Origin: a virus
IMG/VR virus record: IMGVR_UViG_3300017917_001112
Coordinates: 62,001-126,000 of that record
Strand: one strand, 5' to 3'
Length of the DNA: 64,000 nt
A model generated the notes under the pieces. It was not told where the DNA came from and made no database searches. It saw nothing but the letters and a program-made list of their open reading frames with translations. Of this stretch, positions 42,532 to 49,260 are shown piece after piece (positions within the stretch are counted from its first letter, which is position 1; every line of letters begins with the position of its first letter). Both the position numbers and the translations under genes were made by a program.

Positions 42532-42556
42532 CAAAAACACACAAACACAGTATAAT
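42528..42556 (+). promoter_or_regulatory. Sigma70-like promoter upstream of gp45
   Basis: TTGACA, 17 bp, TATAAT. Heads the clamp/clamp-loader operon; the -35 overlaps the hydroxylase stop. Confidence 0.88.
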
Positions 42557-42603
42557 GATTATACATATTAATGTACCCATTTGAATTGAAGGAGAACCAA
42601 CAA

Positions 42604-43263
42604 ATGAAACTATCTAAAGACACACAAAATTTACTTAAGAACTTTGCATCTATCAACTTGAATTTGCTTTTGCGTGAGGGAAACAAACTCTCAACTATGA
42701 GCGAAAACAAAACAATCATTTCTGAAGTTACTGTTGCTGAACAGTTTCCGCAGAATTTTGGAATCTATGATGTAAATGAATTTTTGGCTGTGTTGACATT
42801 GTTTAATGATCCCGATTTGGCATTCAGTAATGATGTTGTAACTGTCAAAGAAGGCAAGAATCAAATCGTTTACAAAGCAGCAGAAGAAAGCACTTTGAAA
42901 ACACCAAGTAAGTCTATTCAATTCCCAGAAGCAGAGATTAATTTCTCACTGTCTGCTGCGGATCTAGAACACATTATCAAATCAGCAGGTATTCTTAAAG
43001 TTTCTGACGTATCATTTATCGGCAGAGATGGTAAGTTAGTTGCTCTGGTCATCGATAAGAAAAATCCTCTAACAAATAAATTTGAAATTGATGTTGGCAC
43101 AACAGATAAAACATTCCAAGCAAACATGAAAATTGAGAATTTTAAGATGTTGCCTGGATCGTATAATGTATCCATCGCAAAAATGAAAATCTGTCGTTTC
43201 AAATCAACAACCAATGATTTAACATATTACGTAGCAGTAGAATCTGATTCAACAGCTGAGTAA
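42604..43263 (+). CDS. gp45: Sliding clamp gp45
   Basis: 219 residues (T4: 228). MKLSKDTQNLLKNFASIN is close to the T4 start, and LPGSYNVSIAKMKICRF and YYVAVESDST match the C-terminal end. The trimeric clamp tethers gp43, activates late transcription through gp55, and is the probable docking site for the C-terminal LDEFFA-type tails in this window. RBS AAGGAG. Confidence 0.94.
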   Translation: MKLSKDTQNLLKNFASINLNLLLREGNKLSTMSENKTIISEVTVAEQFPQNFGIYDVNEFLAVLTLFNDPDLAFSNDVVTVKEGKNQIVYKAAEESTLKTPSKSIQFPEAEINFSLSAADLEHIIKSAGILKVSDVSFIGRDGKLVALVIDKKNPLTNKFEIDVGTTDKTFQANMKIENFKMLPGSYNVSIAKMKICRFKSTTNDLTYYVAVESDSTAE

Positions 43264-43279
43264 TTGAAGGGATTATATT

Positions 43280-44221
43280 ATGAGTCGTGATGAATTTTTA
43301 TGGTGCGAGAAGTATCGCCCAAAAACTATCGATGAATGTGTTCTTCCGCAACAACTGAAGGATACTTTTAAAGAATATATAAAGAACGGACAACTTCCAA
43401 ATTTTATTTTTTCTGGAAGCGCAGGTGTTGGTAAAACAACAGTTGCACGTGCATTGTGTAATGAACTTGGAGCAGATTATCTTTTTATCAACGGATCGGA
43501 AGAGAGAGGTATCGATGTATTACGAACAAAAATTAAAAGTTTTGCCTCGTCTGTTAGTCTCACAGAGGCAGGAGCAAAAGTCGTCATCCTTGATGAAGCC
43601 GACTATCTCACGCCAGACACACAAGCAGCCCTGCGTGCTTTTATCGAAGAGTTTTCCAACAACTGTAGATTCATCCTTACCTGCAACTTCAAAAACAGAA
43701 TCATCACTCCACTCCACAGTCGATGCTCAGTAGTTGAGTTTCGTATTGAGTCGGCTGAGAAACCTAAGATTGCTGCGAATTTCTTTCGCAGGATTGTAGA
43801 TATTCTCAACGCAGAGAGTGTTGAATCTGATAATAAAGTTGTAGCGAAAGTTGTTGAGACATTCTTTCCAGACTTCCGTAGAGTTCTAAACGAACTTCAG
43901 CGTTATTCTGTTGGTGGTCGTATCGACACAGGTATCTTAGCAAATCTTTCTGATGAATCCATGAAAGAATTACTCGGTTATCTAAAATCCAAAGATTTTA
44001 TGAAAGCAAGACTGTGGGTTGCAAAGAACAATGATATTGAGACATCTGTATTGTTCCGTAGACTTTATGACACAGCAGCAGATTTTCTTGAACAATCGTC
44101 TATTCCAGTTTTAATTTTAACTCTGGCAGATTATCAGTACAAGGCAGCATTTGTGGCTGATGTCGAGGTTAATAATGTTGCTGCGTTGATGGAGATTATT
44201 GCTAATTGTAAATTCAAGTGA
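43280..44221 (+). CDS. gp44: Clamp loader large subunit gp44
   Basis: A 313-residue AAA+ protein: EKYRPKTIDECVLP, Walker A GSAGVGKT (46-53), Walker B VVILDEADYL (101-110) and SRC motif LHSRCSV (about 145-151). With gp62 it loads gp45 onto primer-template junctions. The translation-initiation region (GGGATTATATTATGAGT) is a likely RegA target, by analogy with T4. Confidence 0.95.
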   Translation: MSRDEFLWCEKYRPKTIDECVLPQQLKDTFKEYIKNGQLPNFIFSGSAGVGKTTVARALCNELGADYLFINGSEERGIDVLRTKIKSFASSVSLTEAGAKVVILDEADYLTPDTQAALRAFIEEFSNNCRFILTCNFKNRIITPLHSRCSVVEFRIESAEKPKIAANFFRRIVDILNAESVESDNKVVAKVVETFFPDFRRVLNELQRYSVGGRIDTGILANLSDESMKELLGYLKSKDFMKARLWVAKNNDIETSVLFRRLYDTAADFLEQSSIPVLILTLADYQYKAAFVADVEVNNVAALMEIIANCKFK

Positions 44222-44228
44222 GGTTTAT

Positions 44229-44612
44229 ATGACACCATTTGATTTTATTAATTCCATCAATCAAACAAAAGATGCTAACATAATTAAGGAACCACAGGCT
44301 GAGAAAGACTACAAAGCATTCATTATTAACAGGGGTCTAGCATACTTCCCAGACACTGTTTTACAAGCCAACGAAATGAATCGTCGTCCATGGACTCCAA
44401 GGGACTGGCAATTTTCGTTTTTGCTAAATAGTATTACCAAGAAAAAACGATTCAGTAAATGGGCTGAAAAACTGCCCAAGAACGAAGACTTGGACTTGGT
44501 TATGCAATACTATGATTATAGTAAACAAAAAGCAATGGCTGTTCTGAACTTATTGACACCAGAGCAGTTGGCTATGATAAAACAAAAATTCGAAAAAGGT
44601 GGAAGACTATGA
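44229..44612 (+). CDS. gp62: Clamp loader small subunit gp62
   Basis: 127 residues, similar in size to the short gp62 of cyanophages and shorter than T4 gp62. TPFDFINSINQTKD, NRGLAYFPDTVLQANEMN and QYYDYSKQKAMAVLNLL match family patterns. Position between gp44 and regA confirms it. Confidence 0.9.
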   Translation: MTPFDFINSINQTKDANIIKEPQAEKDYKAFIINRGLAYFPDTVLQANEMNRRPWTPRDWQFSFLLNSITKKKRFSKWAEKLPKNEDLDLVMQYYDYSKQKAMAVLNLLTPEQLAMIKQKFEKGGRL

Positions 44613-45034
44613 CAGTTGAAACAGTCTACTATGATTGGACTCCAGAAAGTATGCTCGAGGTGATACTCCCAGAACCAGATAACTTTCTAAAAATTAAAGA
44701 AACATTAACACGTATTGGTATTGCTTCACGCAAAGAGCATAAACTTTACCAATCGTGTCACATTTTGCACAAACAAGGCAGATATTTTATTGTGCATTTT
44801 AAAGAATTGTTCGCATTAGATGGAAAAGAATCTAACTTAACGAACAATGACATTGAGAGACGTAACACAGTTGCTGTGTTGTTGCAGGATTGGGGTTTGT
44901 TAAAAATTGCTAGTGCTGCTGCAGCAGAACCTCAAGCATCTTTATCTCAAATTAAGGTATTGTCCTTCAAAGAGAAAGATGAGTGGGAGCTTGTTCCGAA
45001 ATATAATATCGGAAAAAAAGGTAGAATCAAGTAA
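44609..45034 (+). CDS. regA: Translational repressor RegA
   Basis: 141 residues. DNFLKIKETLTRIGIASRKE, KLYQSCHILHKQGRYFIVHF and KEKDEWELVPKYNIGKKGRI closely follow T4 RegA (122 residues). Extra residues at the N-terminus and an Ala-rich insertion (ASAAAAEPQ) account for the length. RegA represses early mRNAs, including gp44 and gp45, by binding initiation regions. Overlaps gp62 by 4 nt. Confidence 0.95.
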   Translation: MTVETVYYDWTPESMLEVILPEPDNFLKIKETLTRIGIASRKEHKLYQSCHILHKQGRYFIVHFKELFALDGKESNLTNNDIERRNTVAVLLQDWGLLKIASAAAAEPQASLSQIKVLSFKEKDEWELVPKYNIGKKGRIK

Positions 45035-45082
45035 ACTAAGTTGCTCGTTCGAGCGTTAATGATATATGGAAGGTAAAATAAT

Positions 45083-45265
45083 ATGAGTGATAAAAATATA
45101 AAATTGGAATTGACAGCTGATGAAACGGATGTTATCCTATCTGCGCTAGGAGATCAACCTTACATTAAGGTGCATGAACTAATCAATAAAATTCGTGTAC
45201 AGGCAGTTCCACAGTGGCAAGCCATCCAGGAAGCGCAAAACCCTAAACAAAACTCCGAGGAGTAA
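45083..45265 (+). CDS. Small hypothetical protein
   Basis: 60 residues (IKLELTADETDVILSALGDQ PYIKVHELINKI), beta then helical, resembling a short phage family with an LTxxExxxIxxxL pattern. RBS GGAAGGT. Directly followed by the exported protein gene. Confidence 0.65.
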   Translation: MSDKNIKLELTADETDVILSALGDQPYIKVHELINKIRVQAVPQWQAIQEAQNPKQNSEE

Positions 45266-45267
45266 TT

Positions 45268-45582
45268 ATGAAATCATTAATTGCATTAGCAGTAACAACA
45301 TTAATCTCAACTGCAGCATTTGCTCAAGCAGCAAAACAACCAGAAAATATTGGAACAAAGCCAGCTACACCAGCTGAGAAAAAAGCAGAACCTGCTAAGA
45401 AAGCAGAACCTGCTAAGAAACCAGCAGCGAAAAAAGAAGAAGGTCCAAAACACGCAAGTGACAAGGTACAAGACAAGGTGTCTGCTAATATCGAGAAAAA
45501 GGTAGAAGCAAAGAAAGAGAAAGACGCCACTAAAAGTCAACCTAAAAAGGACGATAAAAAAGCAGAACCTGCTAAGAAGTAA
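45268..45582 (+). CDS. Exported Lys/Ala/Pro-rich repeat protein
   Basis: 104 residues. An N-terminal signal peptide (KSLIALAVTTLISTAAFA then Q, signal-peptidase I site after AFA at about residue 19). The mature part is low-complexity and strongly basic/acidic, with three KAEPAKK repeats and related KPAAKKEE units. It would be a disordered periplasmic protein. Role unknown; envelope or lysis-related functions are possible. Confidence 0.7.
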   Translation: MKSLIALAVTTLISTAAFAQAAKQPENIGTKPATPAEKKAEPAKKAEPAKKPAAKKEEGPKHASDKVQDKVSANIEKKVEAKKEKDATKSQPKKDDKKAEPAKK

Positions 45583-45769
45583 TCCTTCTTTAGTATTCAC
45601 TGATGACGAATACGAAGTCGACAGTGATGATAATTTACATAGAGGATATCGTCGTCCAGAGTTAGTCAAAAATGATAACGATGATGACGATCTTTCCGAA
45701 TATGTAAAATTAAGACTTTTTTTAGCAAGATACATCGCTTTGGCAAAGTTTCATGCTATAAATAGTTAA
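45506..45769 (+). other. Open frame without start codon (possible frameshift extension or decayed gene)
   Basis: A stop-free frame of 87 codons overlaps the 3' end of the exported-protein gene in the +1-shifted frame and continues ~60 codons beyond its stop. It has coding-like content: VFTDDEYEVDSDDN, RRPELVKNDNDDDDLSEYVK, LRLFLARYIALAKFHAINS. No ATG, GTG or TTG initiates it; CTG and ATA codons exist. The stop TAA lies next to the late box at 45757. It could be reached by +1 frameshifting near the A6 run at 45555-45562, by a non-standard start, or be a remnant. Confidence 0.45.
45757..45764 (+). promoter_or_regulatory. T4-type late promoter TATAAATA
   Basis: A perfect TATAAATA in GCTATAAATAGTTAAT. 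The predicted +1 is about 45770-45771, at the base of the first hairpin of the structured leader. Confidence 0.83.
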
Positions 45770-45770
45770 T

Positions 45771-45893
45771 GTCCCATCGGGATGGGAACGTAAAGACTCT
45801 ACTACCTTAGGAGCGTCTAACGCTGACACTACGATAAGGTGTCCCTGTACCACAGTAAGCAGGATTGACTATGCCAAATGGGTAGTCGTTTTT
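45771..45893 (+). ncRNA. Candidate structured late RNA (leader or small ncRNA)
   Basis: About 123 nt with no usable ORF, starting at the late promoter's expected +1. Visible helices: TCCCAT/ATGGGA with a CGGG tetraloop (45772-45787), GCGT/ACGC, GACAC/GTGTC and CTGT/ACAG. A terminal GACTA/TAGTC hairpin at 45867-45887 is followed by GTTTTT. The promoter-to-terminator layout suggests either an independent small RNA or a structured attenuator for the phasin-like/Hsp20 operon. It matches no RNA family that I can name. Confidence 0.55.
45867..45893 (+). terminator. Putative intrinsic terminator/attenuator
   Basis: GACTA/TAGTC with an inner CC/GG pairing, followed by GTTTTT. It lies between the late promoter and the phasin-like gene, so read-through would be needed to express that operon. 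Confidence 0.55.
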
Positions 45894-45919
45894 ATTAACT
45901 CGCTGAAAAGGAGAACAAT

Positions 45920-46144
45920 ATGTTATCAGCAATCAACACATCAATCGATACAGTATCAGGTATCAAATCTAACTTCGTTAAGACATTCGTTCAAAACGAA
46001 GAAATCAAAAAACAACTCCAAACTTATATCGATGCTCAGCAATCATTTGCTAAGAATGTCGCTAAGTCATCTGTAGATTTTTTTACTGCAGTTGGCATGT
46101 CGGCATCTTCATTTGATGCTAAAAAAGCATTCGCTACTAAGTAA
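45920..46144 (+). CDS. Phasin-like small protein
   Basis: 74 residues, amphipathic helical: VKTFVQNEEIKKQLQTYIDA QQSFAKNVAKSSVDFFTAVG. The spacing of Gln/Phe/Ala-rich helices resembles phasin-type granule-binding proteins, but the similarity is only by eye. Strong RBS AAAAGGAGA. Immediately precedes hsp20, and in some bacteria phasins and small heat-shock proteins both coat granules or aggregates. Confidence 0.5.
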   Translation: MLSAINTSIDTVSGIKSNFVKTFVQNEEIKKQLQTYIDAQQSFAKNVAKSSVDFFTAVGMSASSFDAKKAFATK

Positions 46145-46153
46145 GGAGGAAAT

Positions 46154-46630
46154 ATGGGTCACGATTTCATCCCCACATTCTGGGGCACTAAAGATTTAGA
46201 CAAATTCTTTGTTGGTTTTGAAGAGCCATTCGCTCGTCTACAAAAACTACATGATGATGTAACCAAAAACATCCCAAACTATCCACCATACAACATTCGC
46301 AAGAATGATGATAACCATTATACCATTGAGATCGCTGTCGCTGGTTTCGGTCAGCAAGATATCGATATCGAAATGGCTGATGGTAAACTTATTGTTCGTG
46401 GAGAATTAAAGACTGATGAACAAAATGACTTCTTGTTCAAAGGAATCGCCAATCGTGCTTTCACTCGCTCATTCGTATTGAATGATGAAGTTGAAGTTAA
46501 GGATGCGGAGATGATCAATGGTATGCTTAAAATTTTCTTGGAGCGTTTAATTCCAGAACATAAGCAACCAAAGAAAATCGCAGTGAGATCTCGCAGCGAG
46601 AAGCAATTACTTACTGAGGATAAATCATGA
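46154..46630 (+). CDS. hsp20: Small heat-shock protein Hsp20/IbpA
   Basis: 158 residues with an alpha-crystallin domain: PPYNIRKNDDNHYTIEIAVA GFGQQDIDIEMADGKLIV, FKGIANRAFTRSFVLNDEVE, and the terminal strand GMLKIFLERLIPE. Phage-encoded Hsp20 is characteristic of aquatic T4-like phages. It prevents aggregation during virion production. RBS AAGGAGGAAAT. Confidence 0.93.
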   Translation: MGHDFIPTFWGTKDLDKFFVGFEEPFARLQKLHDDVTKNIPNYPPYNIRKNDDNHYTIEIAVAGFGQQDIDIEMADGKLIVRGELKTDEQNDFLFKGIANRAFTRSFVLNDEVEVKDAEMINGMLKIFLERLIPEHKQPKKIAVRSRSEKQLLTEDKS

Positions 46631-46761
46631 AAGCATTTTTCCGCAAAGTTTACATTGCTTTGAAGGGACTTGGTTATGCCAAAGCTGCTGCTGATCTTGC
46701 CAGAAATGGTAAGCATAAAGAAGCACAAGCATTAATGGCGAAATATGGAGAATGTAAATGA
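46627..46761 (+). CDS. Small basic helical protein, 44 residues
   Basis: Overlaps the hsp20 stop (ATGA). KAFFRKVYIALKGLGYAKAA ADLARNGKHKEAQALMAKYG forms amphipathic helices like a DUF-type YjiS relative. Overlap with the next small ORF (ATGA) supports translation. Function unknown. Confidence 0.6.
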   Translation: MKAFFRKVYIALKGLGYAKAAADLARNGKHKEAQALMAKYGECK

Positions 46762-46838
46762 ATAACTGGATCCCAATGACAGATGATGATTGGGATTGGG
46801 TAAATGGAAAAGTTCCAGCACCAAACCCAACTAAGTGA
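46758..46838 (+). CDS. Trp-rich miniprotein, 26 residues
   Basis: NNWIPMTDDDWDWVNGKVPA then PNPTK. Coupled to the previous gene by ATGA with TGGAGAATG upstream, and followed by a strong terminator. Tentative because of length. Confidence 0.45.
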   Translation: MNNWIPMTDDDWDWVNGKVPAPNPTK

Positions 46839-46844
46839 TTAAAC

Positions 46845-46873
46845 AGGGGAGGAAACTCCCCTTCATTTTTTTG
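46845..46873 (+). terminator. Rho-independent terminator of the hsp20 operon
   Basis: A 7-bp stem AGGGGAG/CTCCCCT with a GAAA tetraloop and TTCATTTTTTT tail. Confidence 0.92.
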
Positions 46874-46878
46874 GAAAG

Positions 46879-46886
46879 CATAAATA
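46879..46886 (+). promoter_or_regulatory. Late promoter (CATAAATA) abutting a start codon
   Basis: CATAAATATATGCATGG starts 6 nt after the terminator and matches the context at 18569. The predicted +1 is the A of the ATG at 46892. Confidence 0.7.
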
Positions 46887-46891
46887 TATGC

Positions 46892-47158
46892 ATGGAAGAA
46901 AAAAAAGTTACCATCAAAAATCGTGTTATATCTTACAGAACTGCTGTGAGAGGGAATTGGGTAATCAAAGCATCCAATTACAACGATCAACAAGTCATTG
47001 TTATTGGTTATAACAAAGTATCTGCCCATTTTTTCACAAGAGTGTTTACCGACTTTAGAGAAGTTGTGGCTTTTATAGAGTTTGTCACGTTCAACCAGCT
47101 ACCAACTCTTGATGGCGAAGAATTTCCCGAGTTTCAGGACCCCAAAAACGAACTGTAA
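46892..47158 (+). CDS. Late hypothetical protein, probably leaderless
   Basis: 88 residues: KKVTIKNRVISYRTAVRGNW VIKASNYNDQQVIVIGYN ... FREVVAFIEFVTFNQLP. The start at 46892 is preferred; an upstream in-frame ATG lies before the terminator and would be read only from another transcript. No SD; the late box ends 5 nt before the ATG. Function unknown. Confidence 0.65.
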   Translation: MEEKKVTIKNRVISYRTAVRGNWVIKASNYNDQQVIVIGYNKVSAHFFTRVFTDFREVVAFIEFVTFNQLPTLDGEEFPEFQDPKNEL

Positions 47159-47207
47159 GCCCATTTTTTGGCTTTTCCAGCCCCAAACCCCTATACCAAC
47201 CCCAAAA

Positions 47208-47251
47208 ACCCCTCCAAGGACCCAAAAATCGTCCTGTAGGGGTCTTTTTTT
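47208..47251 (+). terminator. Terminator with PeSL-like arms
   Basis: The stem ACCCCT-cca-AGGAC pairs with GTCCT-gt-AGGGGT (internal loop), then CTTTTTTT. A second CCCCTA/TAGTAGG string follows (47261-47277). The 194-nt gap 47159-47352 is rich in CCCC-AAAA tracts and otherwise holds only this and the promoter at 47294. Confidence 0.75.
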
Positions 47252-47293
47252 GACCAAAAACCCCTATTTTTAGTAGGTTTTTCTAAAAAACCC

Positions 47294-47322
47294 TTGACAT
47301 TTATTCGTTTTGGCTGTATAAT
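47294..47322 (+). promoter_or_regulatory. Sigma70-like early promoter (PeSL 6)
   Basis: TTGACA, 17 bp, TATAAT, with the CCTTGACATTTATTCG entry shared with other cassettes. Leader GATTGAAAAAGGACTTGAT precedes the start at 47353. Confidence 0.88.
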
Positions 47323-47352
47323 TACTCTATAATGATTGAAAAAGGACTTGAT

Positions 47353-47718
47353 ATGTTAGTTTGGGAAGATATGACCGAAAAGCAGCAACTGGAATGTACC
47401 CTTTGGGATGCCTACAAAGATGCTCATGGTGTTCGTCCTCGTTTTATGAACATGGAAGTTATGTCTGTTGAAGAACTCAAACAAGAACTAGAGCGTTGTG
47501 TTGTTGTCATTGAAGAAAATGAAAAACAACGCAATGCTGATGAAGAGTGTGCTTCACATGATTTTGAGATGCGTATGTTGGGTCTCATGCAGTGTGGTGC
47601 TAAGAATCGTGAACAAGCATTGCGCTGGGTTCACGAAGCAGAAGGCAGTGATGGCGATGATGAGTATCTTTGCTTTCTGCTTGGTTTGCCGTATGGTTAT
47701 TTTCGTAAAGTCGCATAA
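47353..47718 (+). CDS. Conserved hypothetical phage protein
   Basis: 121 residues. TEKQQLECTLWDAYKDAHGV RPRFMNME ... EELKQELERCVVVIEENEKQ ... ALRWVHEAEGS ... YLCFLLGLPYGY is a recognisable phage hypothetical pattern. The start at 47353 is fixed by AAAAAGGAC in the conserved leader. Function unknown. Confidence 0.7.
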   Translation: MLVWEDMTEKQQLECTLWDAYKDAHGVRPRFMNMEVMSVEELKQELERCVVVIEENEKQRNADEECASHDFEMRMLGLMQCGAKNREQALRWVHEAEGSDGDDEYLCFLLGLPYGYFRKVA

Positions 47719-47729
47719 GGAGATTCGAC

Positions 47730-48194
47730 ATGGGTTTGGATATGTATCTGTCAGCCAAGAAATACATGAGTAGGTATTTCGATCCTTCTGATTCTGGCAA
47801 AATCGCCAGCATTAATGAGTTGTTTGGCGTACAAGGTGATGAGGAAAACGATTATGGAGCACAGGAAGTTATCTTTCGTGTAGCTTACTGGCGCAAAGCA
47901 AATGCGATTCACCAGTGGTTTGTTGAGAACGTGCAGGATGGTGTTGATGAATGCCAAGAAGCATATGTCTCTCGCGAGAAACTTGAAGAGCTGATGCAAC
48001 TCTGCGAAAAGATTATCGCTGAGCCAAAACAAGCAATTGAGTTGTTGCCGACTCGCAGTGGTTTCTTTTTTGGTTCGACTGAATACGATGATTGGTATAT
48101 GGGCGATGTGCAGTTTACTGCCGATCGCATCAAGAAAATATTGTCAGACCCTGCTTTTCAAAAGGCAGATTTTTACTATCAATCGAGTTGGTAA
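47730..48194 (+). CDS. Conserved phage/bacterial protein (MGLDMYL family)
   Basis: 154 residues. MGLDMYLSAKKYMSRYF, YWRKANAIHQWFVENVQDGV, LPTRSGFFFGSTEYDDWYMG and the spaced aromatic residues match a widespread small family found in phages and bacteria with no established function. Overlaps the next gene (TAATGG). Confidence 0.75.
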   Translation: MGLDMYLSAKKYMSRYFDPSDSGKIASINELFGVQGDEENDYGAQEVIFRVAYWRKANAIHQWFVENVQDGVDECQEAYVSREKLEELMQLCEKIIAEPKQAIELLPTRSGFFFGSTEYDDWYMGDVQFTADRIKKILSDPAFQKADFYYQSSW

Positions 48195-48421
48195 TGGCAA
48201 ATAATCATTTCCTTCGTAAGATGGCATCTGATGAACTTCGTGACACATTATTCTTCGCATCAGGAGAACTCGTCGCGAAAGAAAAAGGTAAAGACACTGT
48301 TACATTAAGTGTTCCGAATGTGACAGTTGTCATAAGACACAACAGAAACATAAAGATTAATGGCGCAAGTCATAATTCTATTTCTGACGCAAAGAGAACA
48401 CTACAGAGGATACTATGTTAA
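48194..48421 (+). CDS. Small hypothetical protein
   Basis: 75 residues, with VAKEKGKDTVTLSVPNVTVV IRHNRNIKING as a beta-rich core and a helical C-terminus (ISDAKRTLQRIL). The start at 48194 overlaps the previous stop. Function unknown. Confidence 0.6.
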   Translation: MANNHFLRKMASDELRDTLFFASGELVAKEKGKDTVTLSVPNVTVVIRHNRNIKINGASHNSISDAKRTLQRILC

Positions 48422-48543
48422 ATTTTATTTTCGGAATCTTTGTTGGTATTACTGTGTCAACAGTAGGATTTTCGGGTCTTGCGAACTATCTCGACAAAGC
48501 AGTTGATCAAACGAAAATAGTAATAAAAGAGAATGTAAAATAA
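48415..48543 (+). CDS. Small single-pass membrane protein, 42 residues
   Basis: An N-terminal hydrophobic segment (LNFIFGIFVGITVSTVGFSG) followed by a polar helix (LDKAVDQTKIVIKENVK). RBS AGAGGATACT, overlaps the previous gene by 7 nt. Topology N-in or N-out not determinable. Confidence 0.55.
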   Translation: MLNFIFGIFVGITVSTVGFSGLANYLDKAVDQTKIVIKENVK

Positions 48544-48544
48544 T

Positions 48545-48573
48545 TTGACAAAAATAAACCTACATAGTATAAT
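48545..48573 (+). promoter_or_regulatory. Sigma70-like promoter
   Basis: TTGACA, 17 bp, TATAAT, directly after the small membrane gene. Drives the 48597-52340 run including dexA and gp43. Confidence 0.88.
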
Positions 48574-48596
48574 GATTGTATGTTTGTGGAGGATTT

Positions 48597-48773
48597 ATGT
48601 CAGGTGCTTATATTGTAACTGCTTATTATAAGGGTGTCCGAGTAAGAACAGAATACTGTGATAACTGGTTAAGAGCAGAAACTGTTGTTTCAGAATTGAA
48701 AAACATGAGTTTTCAAATTGATGAAGTTCGAATGAAAAAGGTGGAGGATGATGATGCCGAATTGGTGCGATAA
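48597..48773 (+). CDS. Small hypothetical protein
   Basis: 58 residues, beta-rich start (GAYIVTAYYKGVRVRTEYCD) and helical end. RBS GTGGAGGAT fixes the start at 48597. Overlaps the next gene by 20 nt. Function unknown. Confidence 0.6.
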   Translation: MSGAYIVTAYYKGVRVRTEYCDNWLRAETVVSELKNMSFQIDEVRMKKVEDDDAELVR

Positions 48774-49260
48774 CAGTGTGCGTCTTACGCATGAAGACAA
48801 AAGTAAAATAGATGCTCTTGAAATAGAACTTAAGAAATGGAATGACAACAACTTTCAAGATGGCGCACAAGTCTTTAACCATCTTCGTCCCCGTCCAGCA
48901 GATCAAGAAGAGAATTGGTATGACTGGAACATCAACAATTGGGGGTCTAAGTGGGACGCCAGTATAATTGATTGGGATCGCGAAGATGACAACAACATTC
49001 ATGTCTATTTTGATTCTGCTTGGTCACCACCTGTCACACTCTACGAATATCTAACAGAACAGGGTTGGCAAGTAAATGCAATTTATCATGAGGGTGGCAT
49101 GGCATATATCGGTCAATACACAAGTGTAGATGGTGACGATTATTATGAATATGACATTACTGATGAAGATTCTATTGAGAATTTACCAGAAGACCTGATC
49201 GAGTTTGCTGATTTGCGAACTGCTCATCAGGAGTGGAAAGAAAGCGAAGAACAAGAATGA
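48754..49260 (+). CDS. Api92/YubB-like ferredoxin-fold protein (DUF1281 type)
   Basis: 168 residues starting MPNWCDNSVRLTHEDKSKID, the hallmark MPNWCxN of this phage and plasmid family. WGSKWDASIIDWDRED and FDSAWSPPVTLYEYLTEQ W-rich blocks fit too. The third of three tandem ATGs is chosen for its 6-nt spacing from GGAGG. Function unknown. Confidence 0.75.
   Translation: MPNWCDNSVRLTHEDKSKIDALEIELKKWNDNNFQDGAQVFNHLRPRPADQEENWYDWNINNWGSKWDASIIDWDREDDNNIHVYFDSAWSPPVTLYEYLTEQGWQVNAIYHEGGMAYIGQYTSVDGDDYYEYDITDEDSIENLPEDLIEFADLRTAHQEWKESEEQE

Noticed and set aside
45379-45580. CRISPR-like repeats
   Set aside because: The repeated AAGCAGAACCTGCTAAGAA units are in-frame codons for KAEPAKK inside a signal-peptide protein and lack uniform spacers.
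45771-45893. tRNA or tmRNA in the ORF-free stretch
   Set aside because: No acceptor stem with a T-loop GTTCRA and CCA could be formed, and the helices do not fold as a cloverleaf.
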